Assembly: GCA_035758925.1 (NCBI GenBank)
Contig: DASTVV010000115.1
Location: 1-64,000 of the forward strand
DNA length: 64,000 nt
Direction of reading: 5' to 3'
Source: DASPMP01 sp035758925
Lineage (GTDB): Bacteria > Gemmatimonadota > Gemmatimonadetes > Gemmatimonadales > Gemmatimonadaceae
Part shown: positions 32,946 through 42,692 of the stretch, piece by piece
Layout of the letters: each line of letters begins with the position of its first letter
Numbering within the stretch: the stretch's first letter is position 1
The notes under the pieces: model-generated
Database searches by the model: none
What the model was told of the DNA's origin: nothing
Seen by the model: only the letters and a program-made list of their open reading frames with translations
Position numbers and translations under genes: made by a program

Positions 32946-33635
32946 ATGTTTACGCTCCCTCAGGCCGTTGTGCTGGCTTATTTTCCGGCCGTGCCGCGAA
33001 CTGCCGCCGTGTGTGTCACGATGCTTCTGAGCGTGGCCTCGTGTCATCGCCCCGCCGAGACGCCGCAGGGCGAAGTTCCGCGTCCGCTGGCGGGCTTCGC
33101 GGCTCAGCGCGTGGCCGTTACGCCAACCGCGCACGTGCGCGCGGCTGACTCGCTCGGATGGGTGCAGCAACTGTCCGGCGCGCGCAGCGTCGCTCGGCAG
33201 CTCGACACCAACATCGTCGCGGTGCTCGACGCGCGTGGTCTTGCCCGTCGGTGGGTGATGCCGGCGGAGCTGGCCAAAGCGTACGAGCGCAATCGGTCGT
33301 ACGCGACCGATCCGTACCAGCTGGTGGTGGAGCAGCTCCGCAGCCCGAGAATGAAGCCGGGGGAACGTTACGGTGAGCCGCTGTCGTCACAGCTGCGCAC
33401 GATGATCGCGCTGCAGGAGGACACGCGTTTCGTCCTGTTGCCCGTGGACCTTCGCTTCGAGCGTGCCGCTGACGCGGCGGGACAGGGGCGCGCCGTCCTG
33501 CGCGTGGCGCTGCTCGACCCGCGGTTTGCCGAGGCGCGCTGGATCGGCGACGTCACGGGGAACGCGGCGGCCACACCCGCGCTCGCGCTGTCGAGCGTCG
33601 CGGCGCACCTCGCCGACCTGTTCGTCGCGCCATAG
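32946..33635 (+). CDS. Putative lipoprotein, unknown function
   Basis: The protein has 229 residues from the ATG at 32946. Its N-terminus is hydrophobic and ends LLSVASC, which fits a lipobox with Cys as the modified residue. The remainder is soluble, mixed alpha/beta, with Arg, Ala and Gln-rich segments. It ends with AHLADLFVAP. I recognise no domain. It is divergent from cstA and ends 26 bases before the isocitrate dehydrogenase gene, so it may be the first gene of that operon. Confidence 0.7.
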   Translation: MFTLPQAVVLAYFPAVPRTAAVCVTMLLSVASCHRPAETPQGEVPRPLAGFAAQRVAVTPTAHVRAADSLGWVQQLSGARSVARQLDTNIVAVLDARGLARRWVMPAELAKAYERNRSYATDPYQLVVEQLRSPRMKPGERYGEPLSSQLRTMIALQEDTRFVLLPVDLRFERAADAAGQGRAVLRVALLDPRFAEARWIGDVTGNAAATPALALSSVAAHLADLFVAP

Positions 33636-33661
33636 CCTCAACAGAACGAGAGCCACCTGGA

Positions 33662-34675
33662 ATGGGCATTCCGGTCACACTGATTCCTGGCGACGGCATC
33701 GGACCGTCGATCACCGCCGCGACCGTTCGCATCCTCGAAGCGACGGGGCCCGATATCGATTGGGACCCGCAGGTCGCGGGCATGGCAGCCGTCGCCAGGT
33801 ACGGCGATCCGATTCCGGATCAAACCCTCGACTCCATCAAGCGCACGCGTGTCGCGCTCAAGGGGCCGCTCGAGACCCCGGTCGGCGAGGGCTTCCGGTC
33901 GATCAACGTCGCGTTGCGGAAGACGTTCGACTTATATGCGAACGTTCGCCCCGCGTACTCGATCGTGCCGGGCGGACGATACGAGAATCTCGACCTCGTG
34001 CTCATCCGCGAGAACACCGAGGGGCTGTACGTCGGCGTCGAGCACTACATCAAGATCGGCGACGACCCGCGCGCCGCGGCCGAGTCGATGGCCATCATCA
34101 CGCGCGCCGGCTCGGAGCGCATCGTGCGCTACGCGTTCGAGTACGCCGTGAAGCACAGGCGCAAGAAAGTCACGCTGGTGCACAAGGCGAACATCCTGAA
34201 GTACTCGCAGGGCCTGTTCCTCGACACCGGCCGACTCGTCGCGCGCGAATACGCCGGGCGCGTAGAGGTGGAAGAGCGCATCGTCGACGCAATGGCGATG
34301 AACCTCGTCCTCCACCCCGAGAGGTTCGACGTCATCGTCACGACGAACCTGTTCGGCGACATCCTCTCCGATGAGATCTCGGGGCTCGTCGGCGGGCTCG
34401 GTCTCGCGCCGGGCGCGAACGTGGGTCTCCACGGCGCTATCTTCGAAGCCGTCCACGGCACGGCGCCGGACATCGCCGGCAAGGGCATCGCGAATCCCGG
34501 CGCGCTCGTGCTGGCGGGGTGCATGCTGCTCGAGCACCTCGGCATGGGCGAGCGCGGCGTCCGCGTCCGTCGCGCGCTCGAAAGCGTCATTCGCGAGGGC
34601 AAGACTGTGACCAGTGATCTCGGCGGCACGGCGAGTACGGACGACTTCACCGACGCGATCATCGCGCGGCTGTGA
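33662..34675 (+). CDS. NAD-dependent isocitrate dehydrogenase
   Basis: The protein has 337 residues, like the short NAD-type enzymes. IPGDGIGPSIT opens the fold. The substrate loop FRSINVALRKTFDLYANVRP contains the Ser and Arg typical of isocitrate binding, which argues against 3-isopropylmalate dehydrogenase. Catalytic Tyr and Lys are in ENTEGLYVG and TLVHKANILK, and metal-binding Asp in NLFGDILSDEISGL. It performs the isocitrate to 2-oxoglutarate step of the TCA cycle. Its stop overlaps the GTG start of the next gene (34672-34675). Confidence 0.9.
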   Translation: MGIPVTLIPGDGIGPSITAATVRILEATGPDIDWDPQVAGMAAVARYGDPIPDQTLDSIKRTRVALKGPLETPVGEGFRSINVALRKTFDLYANVRPAYSIVPGGRYENLDLVLIRENTEGLYVGVEHYIKIGDDPRAAAESMAIITRAGSERIVRYAFEYAVKHRRKKVTLVHKANILKYSQGLFLDTGRLVAREYAGRVEVEERIVDAMAMNLVLHPERFDVIVTTNLFGDILSDEISGLVGGLGLAPGANVGLHGAIFEAVHGTAPDIAGKGIANPGALVLAGCMLLEHLGMGERGVRVRRALESVIREGKTVTSDLGGTASTDDFTDAIIARL

Positions 34676-35499
34676 CCAGCATCGATCTCTTTCACTGTTC
34701 CGACCTGCATTTCGGGCATCCGGCAGTGCCCGAACAGTACGAAGCGATCGAGATGTTGATCCAGGAGCGGCGCTACGAAGTCGTTGCCGTCTCCGGCGAC
34801 CTCACGCAGCGCGCCAGAGCAGGGGAGTTCCAGCGCGCCCGAGCATTCATCAAGCACGCGGAGCGCGTCAGCAAGATGATCGTGGTCCCGGGCAATCACG
34901 ACGTGGCCTGGTGGCTGTCGCCGCTCGGCCTGGGCAACGACAAGGCGCTGCTGCGAAAGTACCGGCGCTACATCAGCGAGGATATCGAGCCGGTGCTGCG
35001 GATTCCCGGCGCCACGTTCGTGGGGCTGGACACGTGTCACGGCATCGTGCGCCATACGATCACGTGGAACCTGCGGGATCTATCCATCATCGGCTATCTG
35101 CGCGAGGACCAGCTCCAGCGCGCGGCCGTGGCGTTCGCCAACTCGCCTCCTGGCGACGCACGCGTCATCGTGATGCACCACAATCCGGTGAAAGGCGAGC
35201 TCTCGCAGCGCCACGGCCTGGCCAACACGGGGCGTGTGCTTGGTGCGTTCGCCGAGCTGGGCGTCGATCTCGTGCTCTGCGGTCACGACCACCAGGAAGC
35301 CGTGCACTACATCGAGCACACCAAGAAGGGCACGATCATCTCCACGGCCGGCACCATCTCCAATCGCGCGCGCGGCGGACGGCCTTCGTCCGTGAACAGC
35401 ATTGCCATCACCGACAAGACCATCGACGTGCACACGCTCATCTGGTCCGCCGAGGCGCGGACGTTCATCCCCGGTCCGCAGCGATGTTTCAATCGATGA
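34672..35499 (+). CDS. Calcineurin-like metallophosphoesterase
   Basis: The protein has 275 residues with the full two-metal motif set: CSDLHFGH, VSGDLTQRA, VPGNHDV, VMHHNPV and CGHDHQEA. Such enzymes hydrolyse phosphodiesters or nucleotides; CpdA-type cAMP phosphodiesterases are close in layout, but the substrate here is not determined. It begins with GTG within a GTGA overlap and ends in an ATGA overlap with the SprT-like gene, so three genes are coupled in a row. Confidence 0.9.
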   Translation: MTSIDLFHCSDLHFGHPAVPEQYEAIEMLIQERRYEVVAVSGDLTQRARAGEFQRARAFIKHAERVSKMIVVPGNHDVAWWLSPLGLGNDKALLRKYRRYISEDIEPVLRIPGATFVGLDTCHGIVRHTITWNLRDLSIIGYLREDQLQRAAVAFANSPPGDARVIVMHHNPVKGELSQRHGLANTGRVLGAFAELGVDLVLCGHDHQEAVHYIEHTKKGTIISTAGTISNRARGGRPSSVNSIAITDKTIDVHTLIWSAEARTFIPGPQRCFNR

Positions 35500-36182
35500 A
35501 ACGCCTGCTGCGGTCGAACGCGGCGCAGCTGTCGCTGCTGCTCGACGCGCCACCGCGGACCGCCGCAGAGCTGCTGGTGCGCCTGCGCGCACTGGGACTG
35601 CGCGGGATGTCGGAGTGTCGGCTGACGCGCAACCGCAGCGTGATGGTCAGCTTCGACGCCACGGAGCTCCGCGTGCACGAGGGGTATCTCACCGCGCCGG
35701 ACGACGTGCTGTCGGCGATCGTTCGGTTCGTGGAAGGCAGGACCCGCCGCGAACGCCTGGAGGCGCGCCGTCGGCTGCTCGCGCATCCCATCGAGGCAAC
35801 GGGCAGGCGGCGCCGGCGCGACGTGACGCATCCGGACGACCGTGGCCTGGCCGAGCAGCTCACCGAATGGCACGCGGAGTACAACGCACGCTTTTTCGGT
35901 GGTGCGCTTCGCCAGCTCGAGGTGCGTGTGTCACGGCGCATGCGCGCGCGCCTGGGCCATTACAGCGCTGCGACGCCCGCGGGCGATCCGCCCGAGATCG
36001 CGATCAGCCGGCGCCACCTGCGGCGTCACGGGTGGGACGAGGCGCTCGAAACGCTGTTGCACGAGATGGTGCACCAGTGGCAGGACGAGCACGGCCTCGA
36101 GCTCGATCACGGCCGGACGTTTCGGGCGAAGGCACGCGAGGTCGGCATTTCTCCATATGCCAGACGGGTCGTTGCGGCGTGA
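35496..36182 (+). CDS. SprT-like zinc metalloprotein
   Basis: The protein has 228 residues. The C-terminal half has HEMVHQWQDEHGLELDHGRTF, which contains HExxH and a later His as third ligand, followed by a basic end. The SprT-like domain starts around residue 120 (TEWHAEYNARFFGG). The N-terminal half (about 1-110) is unfamiliar and basic, with many Arg and Leu residues. I choose the ATG at 35496 because it overlaps the preceding stop; an ATG at 35484 is the alternative. A role in protease action on DNA-bound proteins is known for some relatives, not for this one. Confidence 0.82.
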   Translation: MKRLLRSNAAQLSLLLDAPPRTAAELLVRLRALGLRGMSECRLTRNRSVMVSFDATELRVHEGYLTAPDDVLSAIVRFVEGRTRRERLEARRRLLAHPIEATGRRRRRDVTHPDDRGLAEQLTEWHAEYNARFFGGALRQLEVRVSRRMRARLGHYSAATPAGDPPEIAISRRHLRRHGWDEALETLLHEMVHQWQDEHGLELDHGRTFRAKAREVGISPYARRVVAA

Positions 36183-36232
36183 GTCTGAACGGCGGAATGG
36201 GAATGAGAAATGGGAGTGGGTAGCTTTTAGCC

Positions 36233-37405
36233 ATGCTCGATTTTTTCGGAATTGACGCGCAGCTCTCCGAGGATGAGCGCGCGGTTCGTGATAGTGTGCG
36301 CCGGTTCGTCGACGAGCGCGTTCTGCCCATCATCGGCCACTGCTACGTCGAAGGCCGCTTCCCCAAGGAGCTGGTTCCTGAGCTGGCGTCGCTCGGCGTG
36401 TTCGGCGCCAACTTGCCGGAGGAGTACGGCTGCGCGGGCCTGAACAATGTCGCGTACGGCCTCATCATGCAGGAGCTCGAGCGGGGCGACTCGGGTGTGC
36501 GTTCCTTCGCGTCGGTCCAGGGCGCGCTCGCGATGTATCCGATCTTCGCGTTCGGGAGCGAGGAACAGAAGAAGAAGTATCTGCCGAAGATGGCGGCTGG
36601 CGAGATCATTGGATGCTTCGGCCTCACGGAGCCGGACTACGGATCCAATCCGGCCGGCATGATCACCATGGCCCGGCAGCAGAAAGACGGCTCGTGGGTG
36701 ATGAACGGCGGCAAGATGTGGATCACCAACGGTTCGACGGCGCACATCGCGGTGGTGTGGGCCAAGACCAACGGCGAGGCCAGCGAGAACTCGATTCGCG
36801 GCTTCATCGTGCCGCGTGAGACCAGGGGTTTCTCGTCGAAGGATCAGAAGGGCAAGCTGTCACTGCGCGCCAGCGATACCAGCGAGCTGGTGTTCCAGGA
36901 CATGCACCTGCCGGCGGAGGCGATCCTGCCGGAGTCGGGCGGGCTCAAGAGCCCGCTGATGTGCCTCACGCAGGCGAGGTACGGCATCTCATGGGGCGTC
37001 ATCGGCGCCGCGATGGCGTGTTTCGAGGAAGCGCTGTCGTACGCGAAGAACCGCGTGATGTTCGACCGTCCGATTGGCGGCTTCCAGATCCAGCAGGAAC
37101 GTCTGGCGGACATGCTCACCGAGATCGTGAAGGCGCAGCTCGTGTCATTGCATCTCGGTCGAATGAAGGACGCCGGCACGTACACGCCGCAGCAGGTGTC
37201 ACTCGCCAAGCGCAACAACGTGAGCATGGCGACCGACGTCGCTCGCGAATGCCGCAGGCTGCTGGGCGCCGTCGGTATTCTCGCGGAGTATTCCGCGATG
37301 CGGCACATGGCGAACCTCGAGAGCGTGTACACGTACGAGGGGACGCACGACGTCCACTCGCTCGTCCTCGGTCAGGCGCTCACGGGGCTGAGCGCGTTCA
37401 AGTAG
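36233..37405 (+). CDS. Acyl-CoA dehydrogenase, glutaryl-CoA dehydrogenase-like
   Basis: The protein has 390 residues. The acyl-CoA dehydrogenase motifs are present: GCFGLTEPDYGSNPAGM, MNGGKMWITNGSTAHIAVV, and near the end the catalytic Glu in YEGTHDVHSLVLGQALTGLSAF. This last motif, with Glu-Gly-Thr-His-Asp, matches glutaryl-CoA dehydrogenases rather than short-chain acyl-CoA dehydrogenases. The enzyme passes electrons to electron-transfer flavoprotein, and etfBA lies 1.5 kb downstream. One minus-strand gene separates them. The exact substrate remains inference. Confidence 0.88.
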   Translation: MLDFFGIDAQLSEDERAVRDSVRRFVDERVLPIIGHCYVEGRFPKELVPELASLGVFGANLPEEYGCAGLNNVAYGLIMQELERGDSGVRSFASVQGALAMYPIFAFGSEEQKKKYLPKMAAGEIIGCFGLTEPDYGSNPAGMITMARQQKDGSWVMNGGKMWITNGSTAHIAVVWAKTNGEASENSIRGFIVPRETRGFSSKDQKGKLSLRASDTSELVFQDMHLPAEAILPESGGLKSPLMCLTQARYGISWGVIGAAMACFEEALSYAKNRVMFDRPIGGFQIQQERLADMLTEIVKAQLVSLHLGRMKDAGTYTPQQVSLAKRNNVSMATDVARECRRLLGAVGILAEYSAMRHMANLESVYTYEGTHDVHSLVLGQALTGLSAFK

Positions 37406-37427
37406 CCGCCTTCACGGCATCGCGCTG

Positions 37428-38819
37428 CTAGAACCGCAGCGACACGATGCCGTGCTGGCCCGGCACGCCCGCGAGACCGAACACCAATCCGGTCGGATTG
37501 AGCTCGAGCTTCGTGGAGCCAAGTTTCGCTCCCGGCGTGCGCGCCGCGCCCGTACGCAGCCGGCCCGCGCGCGCAGGGTTGGCCATTGCGTGGCCCGCGA
37601 TCGTTCCAAGAACCGCGCCCGCCGTCACCGAGCCCATCACGACCTGCGGATCTGAAGTCTCAGTGAGCACCATGACTCCAGCGCCAAGCAGTCCGCCGGC
37701 TGCGAGGCCGAGGCCTACCTGTGTCGCCTCGGACGTGGAGTAGTCGAAGCGACGCGCCAGGACGCGGTCGCCGACAAGTGCGCCGCCAAGCATTCCCGCG
37801 GTCGCCGCCACATAAGCGGCCTTCGGGTCAGCGTCCTCGTTGACGAACGGAGTGAGCGCCACCGCCACTCCGAGGAGTGACGTCACCGACAGCATCTGCA
37901 CGTCACCGCGCGTGACCGCGTAGCTAACCCGGCGCGGATAGGTCGGACCCAAGGCGTAGCCGAGCAGGCTGGCACCCACGACCGCGCCGACTGTGCCGTG
38001 AGCCTGGCTGCTGTCTTCGAACGCGCCCATTGCTCCACCGATCCCCAGCGCCGTGAGCGCGGCGATGTTCGAGATCGTGGTGGTAGCCTGCGCTTCGCTG
38101 TCAGTGCGTCCGCTGCCGAACCTGAAGCCCGCCACCGTTCCGGCGATCGAGCCAGCGAGCGCCACCCCGGACACGGTCCTGCCGTGCACGTGATCGGTGG
38201 GTGAGAACGCGTACATGAGGCCCGCCGCTGCCCCGGCGCCGCGCAACGCGCCATCGGTAGCGAGATGGTTCTGTGCGCGCGTCACGATCGTTCTCTTGCC
38301 GATCGCGGTGGTGATGAAGTAGCTCGCGCCGGTCCCCATCAGGTAGAGCGCGGTTCCAGCCTTCACGTCGTTGGTCGATGCTGCCGCCAGGGGACCGTAG
38401 AGAAGCCACGTCAGACCCATCTGATTTCGCACGAATGCTCCGCGTGCTGGCTGCGAGATGACGTCGGCCCGCTCCTCGGTGACCAGCCTGCCGGACTGCG
38501 CCATGGTCGCTTCGATCGCGGAACGTACGGTCGCCGCGTCGCTGTCCGAAAAACCGTATCGGTCGATCGCGCCCGACTGCCGCTGTACCGCGAGCACGCG
38601 GCCGCCGGTGCTGACGGAAAAGAGCCTGGCTTCCACGAAGGTGCCTTGCACCGGCCAGGAGGGACTCTGCAGGCCGAAGCGAGCGACCAGGGCCGGCGTC
38701 AACGTGCGAATCTTGCCAGCACTGTCGAAGGGGATCGGCGTCTCCGTGACCTGGGCCCTCGCAAGGCCCGGCACCGCGATCAGGACGGCAGTCGCAAAAC
38801 TGCGGGCGAAACAGCGCAT
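37428..38819 (-). CDS. Secreted Gly/Ala-rich protein with glycine-zipper segments, unknown function
   Basis: The protein has 463 residues with a signal peptide ending RAQ (about residue 23). From about residue 130 on there are repeated stretches rich in Gly and Ala with G-x-x-x-G spacing (for example ALTALGIGGAMGAFEDSS and VGAVVGASLLGYALG), resembling glycine zippers. The C-terminus returns to strand-like sequence and ends IVSLRF. I recognise no family. It sits between the acyl-CoA dehydrogenase and etfB genes on the opposite strand, so it splits two functionally linked units. Confidence 0.7.
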   Translation of the reverse strand: MRCFARSFATAVLIAVPGLARAQVTETPIPFDSAGKIRTLTPALVARFGLQSPSWPVQGTFVEARLFSVSTGGRVLAVQRQSGAIDRYGFSDSDAATVRSAIEATMAQSGRLVTEERADVISQPARGAFVRNQMGLTWLLYGPLAAASTNDVKAGTALYLMGTGASYFITTAIGKRTIVTRAQNHLATDGALRGAGAAAGLMYAFSPTDHVHGRTVSGVALAGSIAGTVAGFRFGSGRTDSEAQATTTISNIAALTALGIGGAMGAFEDSSQAHGTVGAVVGASLLGYALGPTYPRRVSYAVTRGDVQMLSVTSLLGVAVALTPFVNEDADPKAAYVAATAGMLGGALVGDRVLARRFDYSTSEATQVGLGLAAGGLLGAGVMVLTETSDPQVVMGSVTAGAVLGTIAGHAMANPARAGRLRTGAARTPGAKLGSTKLELNPTGLVFGLAGVPGQHGIVSLRF

Positions 38820-38878
38820 GGGGTCTCCGGTGGGTGACGGGGGGTGGCGTCCGACCGCGTTGACTATCTTTTCCGCAA

Positions 38879-39631
38879 ATGAAAATCGCCGTTTGCATCA
38901 AGCGTACACCCGATTCCGAATCGCGTTTCAAGATTGGAGGAAACGGGTCCGCGATCGACGAAACCGGCTTGAAGTTCGACATGGACGATTTCGCCGGCTA
39001 CGCGATTGAAGTTGCGCTTCAGCTCAACGAAAAGCAGGGGCCTGGTGAATCGGTGGTGTTCGCCGTGGGCCCCGACAGCGTTCAGGAAACCTTGCGAAAG
39101 GCCATGAGCATGGGTGTCGACCGTGCCGTTCATCTCAAGGTCGACGGGCCCGTTTTCGACGGCGTCGCCGTGTCCAAGGCGCTCGCCGCCGAGCTGAAAT
39201 CCGGCGGCTTCGATCTGATCCTCTTCGGCAAGTACGCGTTCGATACGTCCGCCAGCATCGTCGGTACGGCGACGGCCGAGCTGCTCGGCCTCCCGTGCGT
39301 GACAGCGGCGTCCAAGCTGGAGATTGCGAGTGGGCGTGGCACTGCCCGTCGCGAGATCGAGGGCGCGGGCGAAATCGTCGAGTTCCCGCTGCCAGCCGTG
39401 GTGACCATCGACGAGGGCATCGCGAGGCCGCGCTATCCGTCGCTCAAGGGAATCATGGCGGCAAAGAAGAAGCCGCTGGAGACCAAGCCCGCGCAACTCG
39501 GACCGGTCCGGGTCCAGGTGAAGGCGATGGAGCTTCCTCCCGAACGTCCTGCGGGCAAGATCGTGGGGCAGGGCGCTGCCGCAGTGCCGGAGCTCGTGCG
39601 CCTGCTGCAGAACGAAGCAAAGGTGCTGTGA
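38879..39631 (+). CDS. etfB: Electron transfer flavoprotein beta subunit
   Basis: The protein has 250 residues. MKIAVCIKRTPDSE is the usual start, and the AMP-binding region is visible in the middle (VGPDSVQETLRKAMSMGVDRAVHL and TASIVGTATAELLGLPCVT-like segments). EtfB pairs with EtfA to carry electrons from acyl-CoA dehydrogenases. Its stop overlaps the etfA start (TGATG, 39629-39633). Confidence 0.95.
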   Translation: MKIAVCIKRTPDSESRFKIGGNGSAIDETGLKFDMDDFAGYAIEVALQLNEKQGPGESVVFAVGPDSVQETLRKAMSMGVDRAVHLKVDGPVFDGVAVSKALAAELKSGGFDLILFGKYAFDTSASIVGTATAELLGLPCVTAASKLEIASGRGTARREIEGAGEIVEFPLPAVVTIDEGIARPRYPSLKGIMAAKKKPLETKPAQLGPVRVQVKAMELPPERPAGKIVGQGAAAVPELVRLLQNEAKVL

Positions 39632-40605
39632 TGCCAAACGTTCTCGTTTTCGCGGAATCGCGCGGCACGGACATTCGCAAGGTTGGACTCGAGGCCGTAA
39701 CGGCCGCACGCGCGCTGGCGGACGCGGTTGGCGGTGAAGTCCACGCGCTCGTCGGCGGTCCGCCGGGTATTGCGGGCAAGGCCGCAGCGCTCGGACAGTA
39801 CGGAGCCGACGCGGTGTTCGTCTGCGAGAACGCCGCTTTCGCGCACTACGCGCGCGAAACCATCGCCGCGACGATCGCGGAGCGCGCCAAATCATATCGC
39901 GCTGTCGTGCTCCCGTTCTCGGCGACAGGACGGGACCTGGGCCCGCGACTCGCCGCGAAGCTCGACGCGCCGATCGCCGCAGACATCGTGTCGCTCAGTG
40001 CGTCGGGTGACACGATCACGGTGAAACACCCGGGTTATGCCAACAAGGTGATCGTCACGCTGGCGGTGACGGGCCCTCTGGCCGTTCTCTCGTTGCGTCC
40101 ATCGGCATTCACACCGAAGGAAGCGCCGCGAACGCCGCGTACGGAGAGCATTACCGCGTCAGCCGCAACGGAGCGCGTCGCTGTGAAGGAGGTCCTCGAG
40201 GGCGCTCGGGGCAAGCTTGATCTTGGTGAGGCGCCGGTAATCGTCTCGGGCGGGCGCGGGCTTCGCGCTCCCGAGAACTTCAAGCTCGTCGAGGATCTTG
40301 CGGCCGCCTTCGGCAATGCCGCGGTCGGCGCGACGCGTGCCGTGACCGACGAGGGTTGGCGCCCGGTGTCCGACCAGATTGGTCAGACGGGACGCCAGGT
40401 GAGCCCGCAGCTCTACGTTGCCGTGGGTATCTCGGGAGCGATCCAGCACCTGGCGGGCATGCGCACCGCCAAGACTATCGTCGCGATCAACAAGGATCCG
40501 GAAGCGCCGATCTTCAAGGTTGCCGACTACGGCGTGGTCGGTGACGTATTCGAGGTGGTTCCCGCGCTCACCGACGCCGTGCGCGAAGCCAAGAAGGGGC
40601 ATTGA
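39631..40605 (+). CDS. etfA: Electron transfer flavoprotein alpha subunit
   Basis: The protein has 324 residues. The C-terminal FAD-binding domain shows GGRGLRAPENFKLVEDLA, GQTGRQVSPQLYVAVGISG and AINKDPEAPIFKVADYG, which are standard for EtfA. The start at 39631 follows etfB in a TGATG overlap. With EtfB it forms the heterodimer that accepts electrons from acyl-CoA dehydrogenases, such as the one at 36233, and passes them on. The next gene starts in a TTGA overlap and is the likely electron acceptor. Confidence 0.95.
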   Translation: MPNVLVFAESRGTDIRKVGLEAVTAARALADAVGGEVHALVGGPPGIAGKAAALGQYGADAVFVCENAAFAHYARETIAATIAERAKSYRAVVLPFSATGRDLGPRLAAKLDAPIAADIVSLSASGDTITVKHPGYANKVIVTLAVTGPLAVLSLRPSAFTPKEAPRTPRTESITASAATERVAVKEVLEGARGKLDLGEAPVIVSGGRGLRAPENFKLVEDLAAAFGNAAVGATRAVTDEGWRPVSDQIGQTGRQVSPQLYVAVGISGAIQHLAGMRTAKTIVAINKDPEAPIFKVADYGVVGDVFEVVPALTDAVREAKKGH

Positions 40606-42692
40606 AAGCCGAAAACGTCGTCTTCCTGTTCGTCGTCGTCGTCGCCGCTGGCTTCTTCGCCCTCAACGTCCAGCGGCTCGTAGAGTACATGCGGCTCGGG
40701 AAGCCCGAGAACCGCACCGACCACGCGCTGCGCCGCACGGGGAACGTGCTTGGGATCGGCATCGCGCAGACGAAGATGTTGCGCGAGCCCATCGCCGGGC
40801 TGATGCACGCGACGATCTTCTGGGGCTTCATCGTCCTCACCGCCGGTACGATCGAGCTGCTGATCTCGGGCGTGTTCCGGGGCTTCTCATACCAGAAGTT
40901 CCTTCCCGACGTGCTGTACAAGGGGTACGAGGTGTCGCAGGACACGTTCGCGGTCCTCGTGCTCGGCGCCGTGGCGTTCGCGTACTTTCGCCGGCTGGTG
41001 CTGCATCCGCGCCGGCTCGAAGGCGACAACATCGGGCATTCCGACGCCTACATCATCCTCGGATTGATCGGCGCGTTGATGCTCACCTACCTGCTGGCCG
41101 GCGGATTTCTCTCCGCGGCGCAGCCCGCCGCGATCCAGCCGGCGCGGTTCGCGTCGCGAGCCGTCGGTACCGGCTTCGCTTCGCTGTCGCCGGGGACGGC
41201 GTGGATGGGCTACCGCGTGAACTGGTGGCTGCACGCTCTCGTGGTGCTCGGGTTCCTGAACTACCTGCCGTACTCCAAGCACCTCCACGTCGTCAGCTCG
41301 CTGTTCAACGTCTACTTCTCCAACACTACCTGGAAGGGCGATCGCGCGGTGATGCGGCCGATGGACCTCGAGGCCGACGTCGAGACGTTCGGCGCGTCGG
41401 ATATCGAGGACCTCACCTGGAAGAACCTGCTGGACGGCTACTCGTGCACGGAGTGCGGTCGGTGTACCGCCGCGTGTCCGGCGAACATCACGGGCAAACC
41501 GCTCAGCCCGCGCAAGATCGTGGTCAACGTGCGGCAGCGCGTGATGGAAAAAGGCCCGGCCGTCACCGGCGACCGTATGGAATTCCTCAGGCCGATGTTC
41601 GTGGCGTCCGAGGAGGACAAGGGGGCGGGCTCTCGGAGCCCACGCACGCCTGAACAGGTTCTCGAACACCGACTGCTGGACCAGTACATCTCCGAGGAGG
41701 AGCTGTGGGCCTGCACCTCCTGCCGCGCCTGCCTGCAGGAATGTCCGGTCTCGATCGATCAGCTCGACGTCATCAATGAGATGCGTCGCTATCTCGTGCT
41801 CTCGGAGTCACGCTTCCCCGCGGAGATTCAACCCGCGTTCGAGTCATTGGAGCGCAACGGATCGCCCTGGGCCTTCGCGCAAGCCGACCGCGCGAAGTGG
41901 GCGGCGGGGATGAACATCCCCACCATGGCGGACCTGCACGCGCGCAACGAGCGGCCCGACGTCCTGTTCTGGGTGGGGTGCATGGGCTCGTTCGACGATC
42001 GCGCGAAAAAGATCACGGTGGCCTTTGCGCGCATCCTCCAGGCCTGCGGCATTCGTTTCGCCATCCTCGGCCAGGAAGAGCACTGCCACGGTGATCCCGC
42101 GCGACGCATGGGCAACGAATACCTCTACCAGATGCTCGCAAAGGACACGATCGACACGCTGAACAAGTACCAGGTGCCGACGATCGTCACGAGCTGCCCG
42201 CATTGCTTCCACCAGATCGGCAACGAGTTCCCGCAGCTTGGCGGGCATTACGAGGTGATTCATCACTCCACCTACATCGATCGCCTGCTGAGCGAGAGTC
42301 GTGTTCCCCTGCAGAGCGATGAAGGGAAGCGTCTCACGGTGGCGTACCACGACTCGTGCTATCTGGGCCGGTACAACGACGTCTACGACGCGCCGCGCGA
42401 CACGATCCGGCGGGCGCTGCCCGTCGTGAACCTCGTGGAGCCGCCGCGCTCGCGCGATCGCGGCCTGTGCTGTGGCGCCGGCGGCGGTCGCATGTTCATG
42501 GAGGAGCGCACCGGCAAGCGCATCAATGTCGAGCGTGTGGACGAGCTGGTGTCCACGGGCGCCGACACCATTGCGGTCGCCTGCCCCTTCTGCATGACGA
42601 TGATGAACGACGGCACCAAGGCTCGCGGTTCCGACGTCCAGGTGCTCGACATCGCGGAGGTCGTCGCCGACCGGCTCGCGCCGCGAGTCTAG
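40602..42692 (+). CDS. Membrane-bound ETF:(mena)quinone oxidoreductase, EtfD/EMO-like
   Basis: The protein has 696 residues. Five to six N-terminal helices (about 1-260) with His residues resemble a NarI-like haem b domain. Next are two 4Fe-4S motifs, CTECGRCTAACP from Cys282 and CTSCRACLQECP from Cys371, then two CCG-type Cys-rich domains of heterodisulfide-reductase type, ending in GLCCGAGGG-like sequence. This order is that of EtfD/EMO, which moves electrons from ETF to menaquinone. The TTG start lies in a TTGA overlap with etfA. It stops at a CTAG shared with the convergent moeA. Confidence 0.92.
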   Translation: MKAENVVFLFVVVVAAGFFALNVQRLVEYMRLGKPENRTDHALRRTGNVLGIGIAQTKMLREPIAGLMHATIFWGFIVLTAGTIELLISGVFRGFSYQKFLPDVLYKGYEVSQDTFAVLVLGAVAFAYFRRLVLHPRRLEGDNIGHSDAYIILGLIGALMLTYLLAGGFLSAAQPAAIQPARFASRAVGTGFASLSPGTAWMGYRVNWWLHALVVLGFLNYLPYSKHLHVVSSLFNVYFSNTTWKGDRAVMRPMDLEADVETFGASDIEDLTWKNLLDGYSCTECGRCTAACPANITGKPLSPRKIVVNVRQRVMEKGPAVTGDRMEFLRPMFVASEEDKGAGSRSPRTPEQVLEHRLLDQYISEEELWACTSCRACLQECPVSIDQLDVINEMRRYLVLSESRFPAEIQPAFESLERNGSPWAFAQADRAKWAAGMNIPTMADLHARNERPDVLFWVGCMGSFDDRAKKITVAFARILQACGIRFAILGQEEHCHGDPARRMGNEYLYQMLAKDTIDTLNKYQVPTIVTSCPHCFHQIGNEFPQLGGHYEVIHHSTYIDRLLSESRVPLQSDEGKRLTVAYHDSCYLGRYNDVYDAPRDTIRRALPVVNLVEPPRSRDRGLCCGAGGGRMFMEERTGKRINVERVDELVSTGADTIAVACPFCMTMMNDGTKARGSDVQVLDIAEVVADRLAPRV

